DNA of 64,000 nt from JASGKO01 sp049840595 (GTDB lineage Bacteria > Verrucomicrobiota > Verrucomicrobiia > Chthoniobacterales > Chthoniobacteraceae). Below, piece after piece: positions 63,356 through 64,000 of this stretch. A program made the translations under genes and the position numbers. The notes under the pieces were generated by a model, which was not told the origin of the DNA, did no database searches, and saw only the letters and a program-made list of their open reading frames with translations. The stretch lies in NCBI GenBank assembly GCA_049840595.1, contig JASGKO010000039.1:1-64000 (forward strand), in the 5' to 3' direction. Within the stretch, counting starts at the first letter, position 1, and each line of letters begins with the position of its first letter.

Positions 63356-64000
63356 ACTCGTGGTAGAAATTCACCGAAACATTGTCGAGCCGGGCAATCG
63401 CATCCTCCGTGAGCACCGCCGCCGAGAAGTAGCGGGTCACCAAGTGCGAGGCGATGGAGTTTTCATTCGTGCCCATGTAGCGCACCGAAAGGCCGGGCTC
63501 GACCTCGCCGGTCACCCCCGCTTTTTGCAGACCGACGACACCCTGCTGGCCTTCGCCCACCCGCAGCAGGAGGATGCTGGTCTTGTTATCTTCGCCAATG
63601 CCGATTTTATCGCTAGGGATAAGTGGAATGCCGCGCCAGGTGATGAACGGGGAGCCAAAGATGCTCACCGTTGGTGGTGGCACGCCGCGCCGGGTGGCCT
63701 CACGACCGAAAGCGGCGATCGCTTTCGGGTGCGCCAGGAAGAAGGCCGGTTTTTTCCAGACCAGGGTCAGCAATTCATCGAAATCATCGGGCGTCGGCGT
63801 CCCCGCGCGCGTGCTCAGCGTCTGGGCGGGAACCACTTCGTTGAAAAGGCCGAACTCCGGGTGATTGATCAGCTCCCATTCCTCGCGCTCTTTCACCGCT
63901 TCCACCGTGAGACGCACCTGCTCGCGGAGCTGGTCGATCCGGTTGCTGTAAAGATCGGTGACTCGCGTATGCGTCTGCAAGACCGTCTGAATGGCGCTCA
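63336..64000 (-). CDS. srpI: Family 2A encapsulin shell protein (5' end beyond window)
   Basis: HK97-fold shell protein of a sulfur-related nanocompartment; at least 221 residues here of an expected ~300, open to the window edge with SAIQTVLQTHTRVTDLY before any start. Seen: WELINHPEFGLFN, FFLAHPKAIAAFGREATR, SPFITWRGIPLIPSDKI and NENSIASHLVTRYFSAAVL, all typical of SrpI-type shells. No cyclic-nucleotide-binding insert is visible in this part, which is why I call 2A and not 2B. The start lies outside. Its last 20 bases overlap the cargo start. Confidence 0.92.
   Translation of the reverse strand, partial: SAIQTVLQTHTRVTDLYSNRIDQLREQVRLTVEAVKEREEWELINHPEFGLFNEVVPAQTLSTRAGTPTPDDFDELLTLVWKKPAFFLAHPKAIAAFGREATRRGVPPPTVSIFGSPFITWRGIPLIPSDKIGIGEDNKTSILLLRVGEGQQGVVGLQKAGVTGEVEPGLSVRYMGTNENSIASHLVTRYFSAAVLTEDAIARLDNVSVNFYHEYVYPKA

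Noticed and set aside
1..64000. CRISPR arrays, tRNA, rRNA, integrases
   Set aside because: No regularly spaced repeats with unique spacers, no cloverleaf or CCA-ending stretch that I could recognise, no recombinase or transposase gene.

Overview
The window looks like a chromosomal stretch of a GC-rich, free-living Verrucomicrobiota bacterium. The strongest pointer is the five-gene pilus-like cluster at 9880-17099, which matches the Amuc_1102-1098 cluster of Akkermansia in gene order, sizes and motifs. Lipid-A N-domain, LptE-like and secretin genes indicate a Gram-negative envelope. I saw no tRNA, rRNA, CRISPR array, transposase or phage module.

The sequence itself carries a technical message. 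Bases 1-50 read as an untrimmed Oxford Nanopore adapter with native barcode, so base 51 is a contig end. About 14 single-base frame breaks, many in short homopolymers, split or fuse otherwise intact conserved genes (kinase, ndk, uxs, FHA protein, ppk1, lysA, mgtE, GH31, serine acetyltransferase, cargo desulfurase). I treat these as probable uncorrected indels and give each such gene its reconstructed extent.

Layout. 51-3506: a minus-strand sensory operon (CHASE3 histidine kinase, response regulator, REC-PAS protein cut by the contig end). 3590-7392: ndk, a lipid-A N-domain membrane protein and small unknown membrane or secreted proteins among dispersed repeats. 7558-9799: NifS-type desulfurase and UDP-glucuronate decarboxylase. 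9880-17099: the Amuc_1100-type pilus cluster, followed by coaE, rho and a ribonuclease D. 20178-23377: small membrane and exported proteins and mscL. 23606-30991: two paralogous FHA/coiled-coil/receiver proteins. 31050-35025: ROK kinase, DUF167, polyphosphate kinase and a PUR-type nucleic-acid-binding protein. 35215-45951: HhH protein, RluE-like pseudouridine synthase, radical SAM protein, HrpB helicase, membrane proteins, DUF72 and lysA. 46132-49799: TPR envelope protein, LptE-like lipoprotein, rsmI and MgtE. 49847-52723: orphan HigA, unknowns, asd and an L,D-transpeptidase. 52912-57962: a xylose locus with XylR-type regulator diverging from xylA and a GH31 glycosidase. 58262-59852: small lipoprotein, 3-methyladenine glycosylase and Nif3-like protein.

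The most exciting locus is at the right edge (59892-64000, minus strand): a family 2A (SrpI-like) encapsulin shell gene running off the window, a SufS-type cysteine desulfurase with a long disordered N-terminal cargo domain, a membrane-anchored rhodanese, and a serine O-acetyltransferase. The starts and stops overlap or nearly touch, so the genes look translationally coupled. The set fits a sulfur-storing protein nanocompartment: serine is acetylated for cysteine synthesis, the desulfurase inside the shell removes sulfur from cysteine, and the rhodanese may move sulfane sulfur at the membrane.

At least six families of short intergenic repeats are scattered through the window; they account for most longer gaps.
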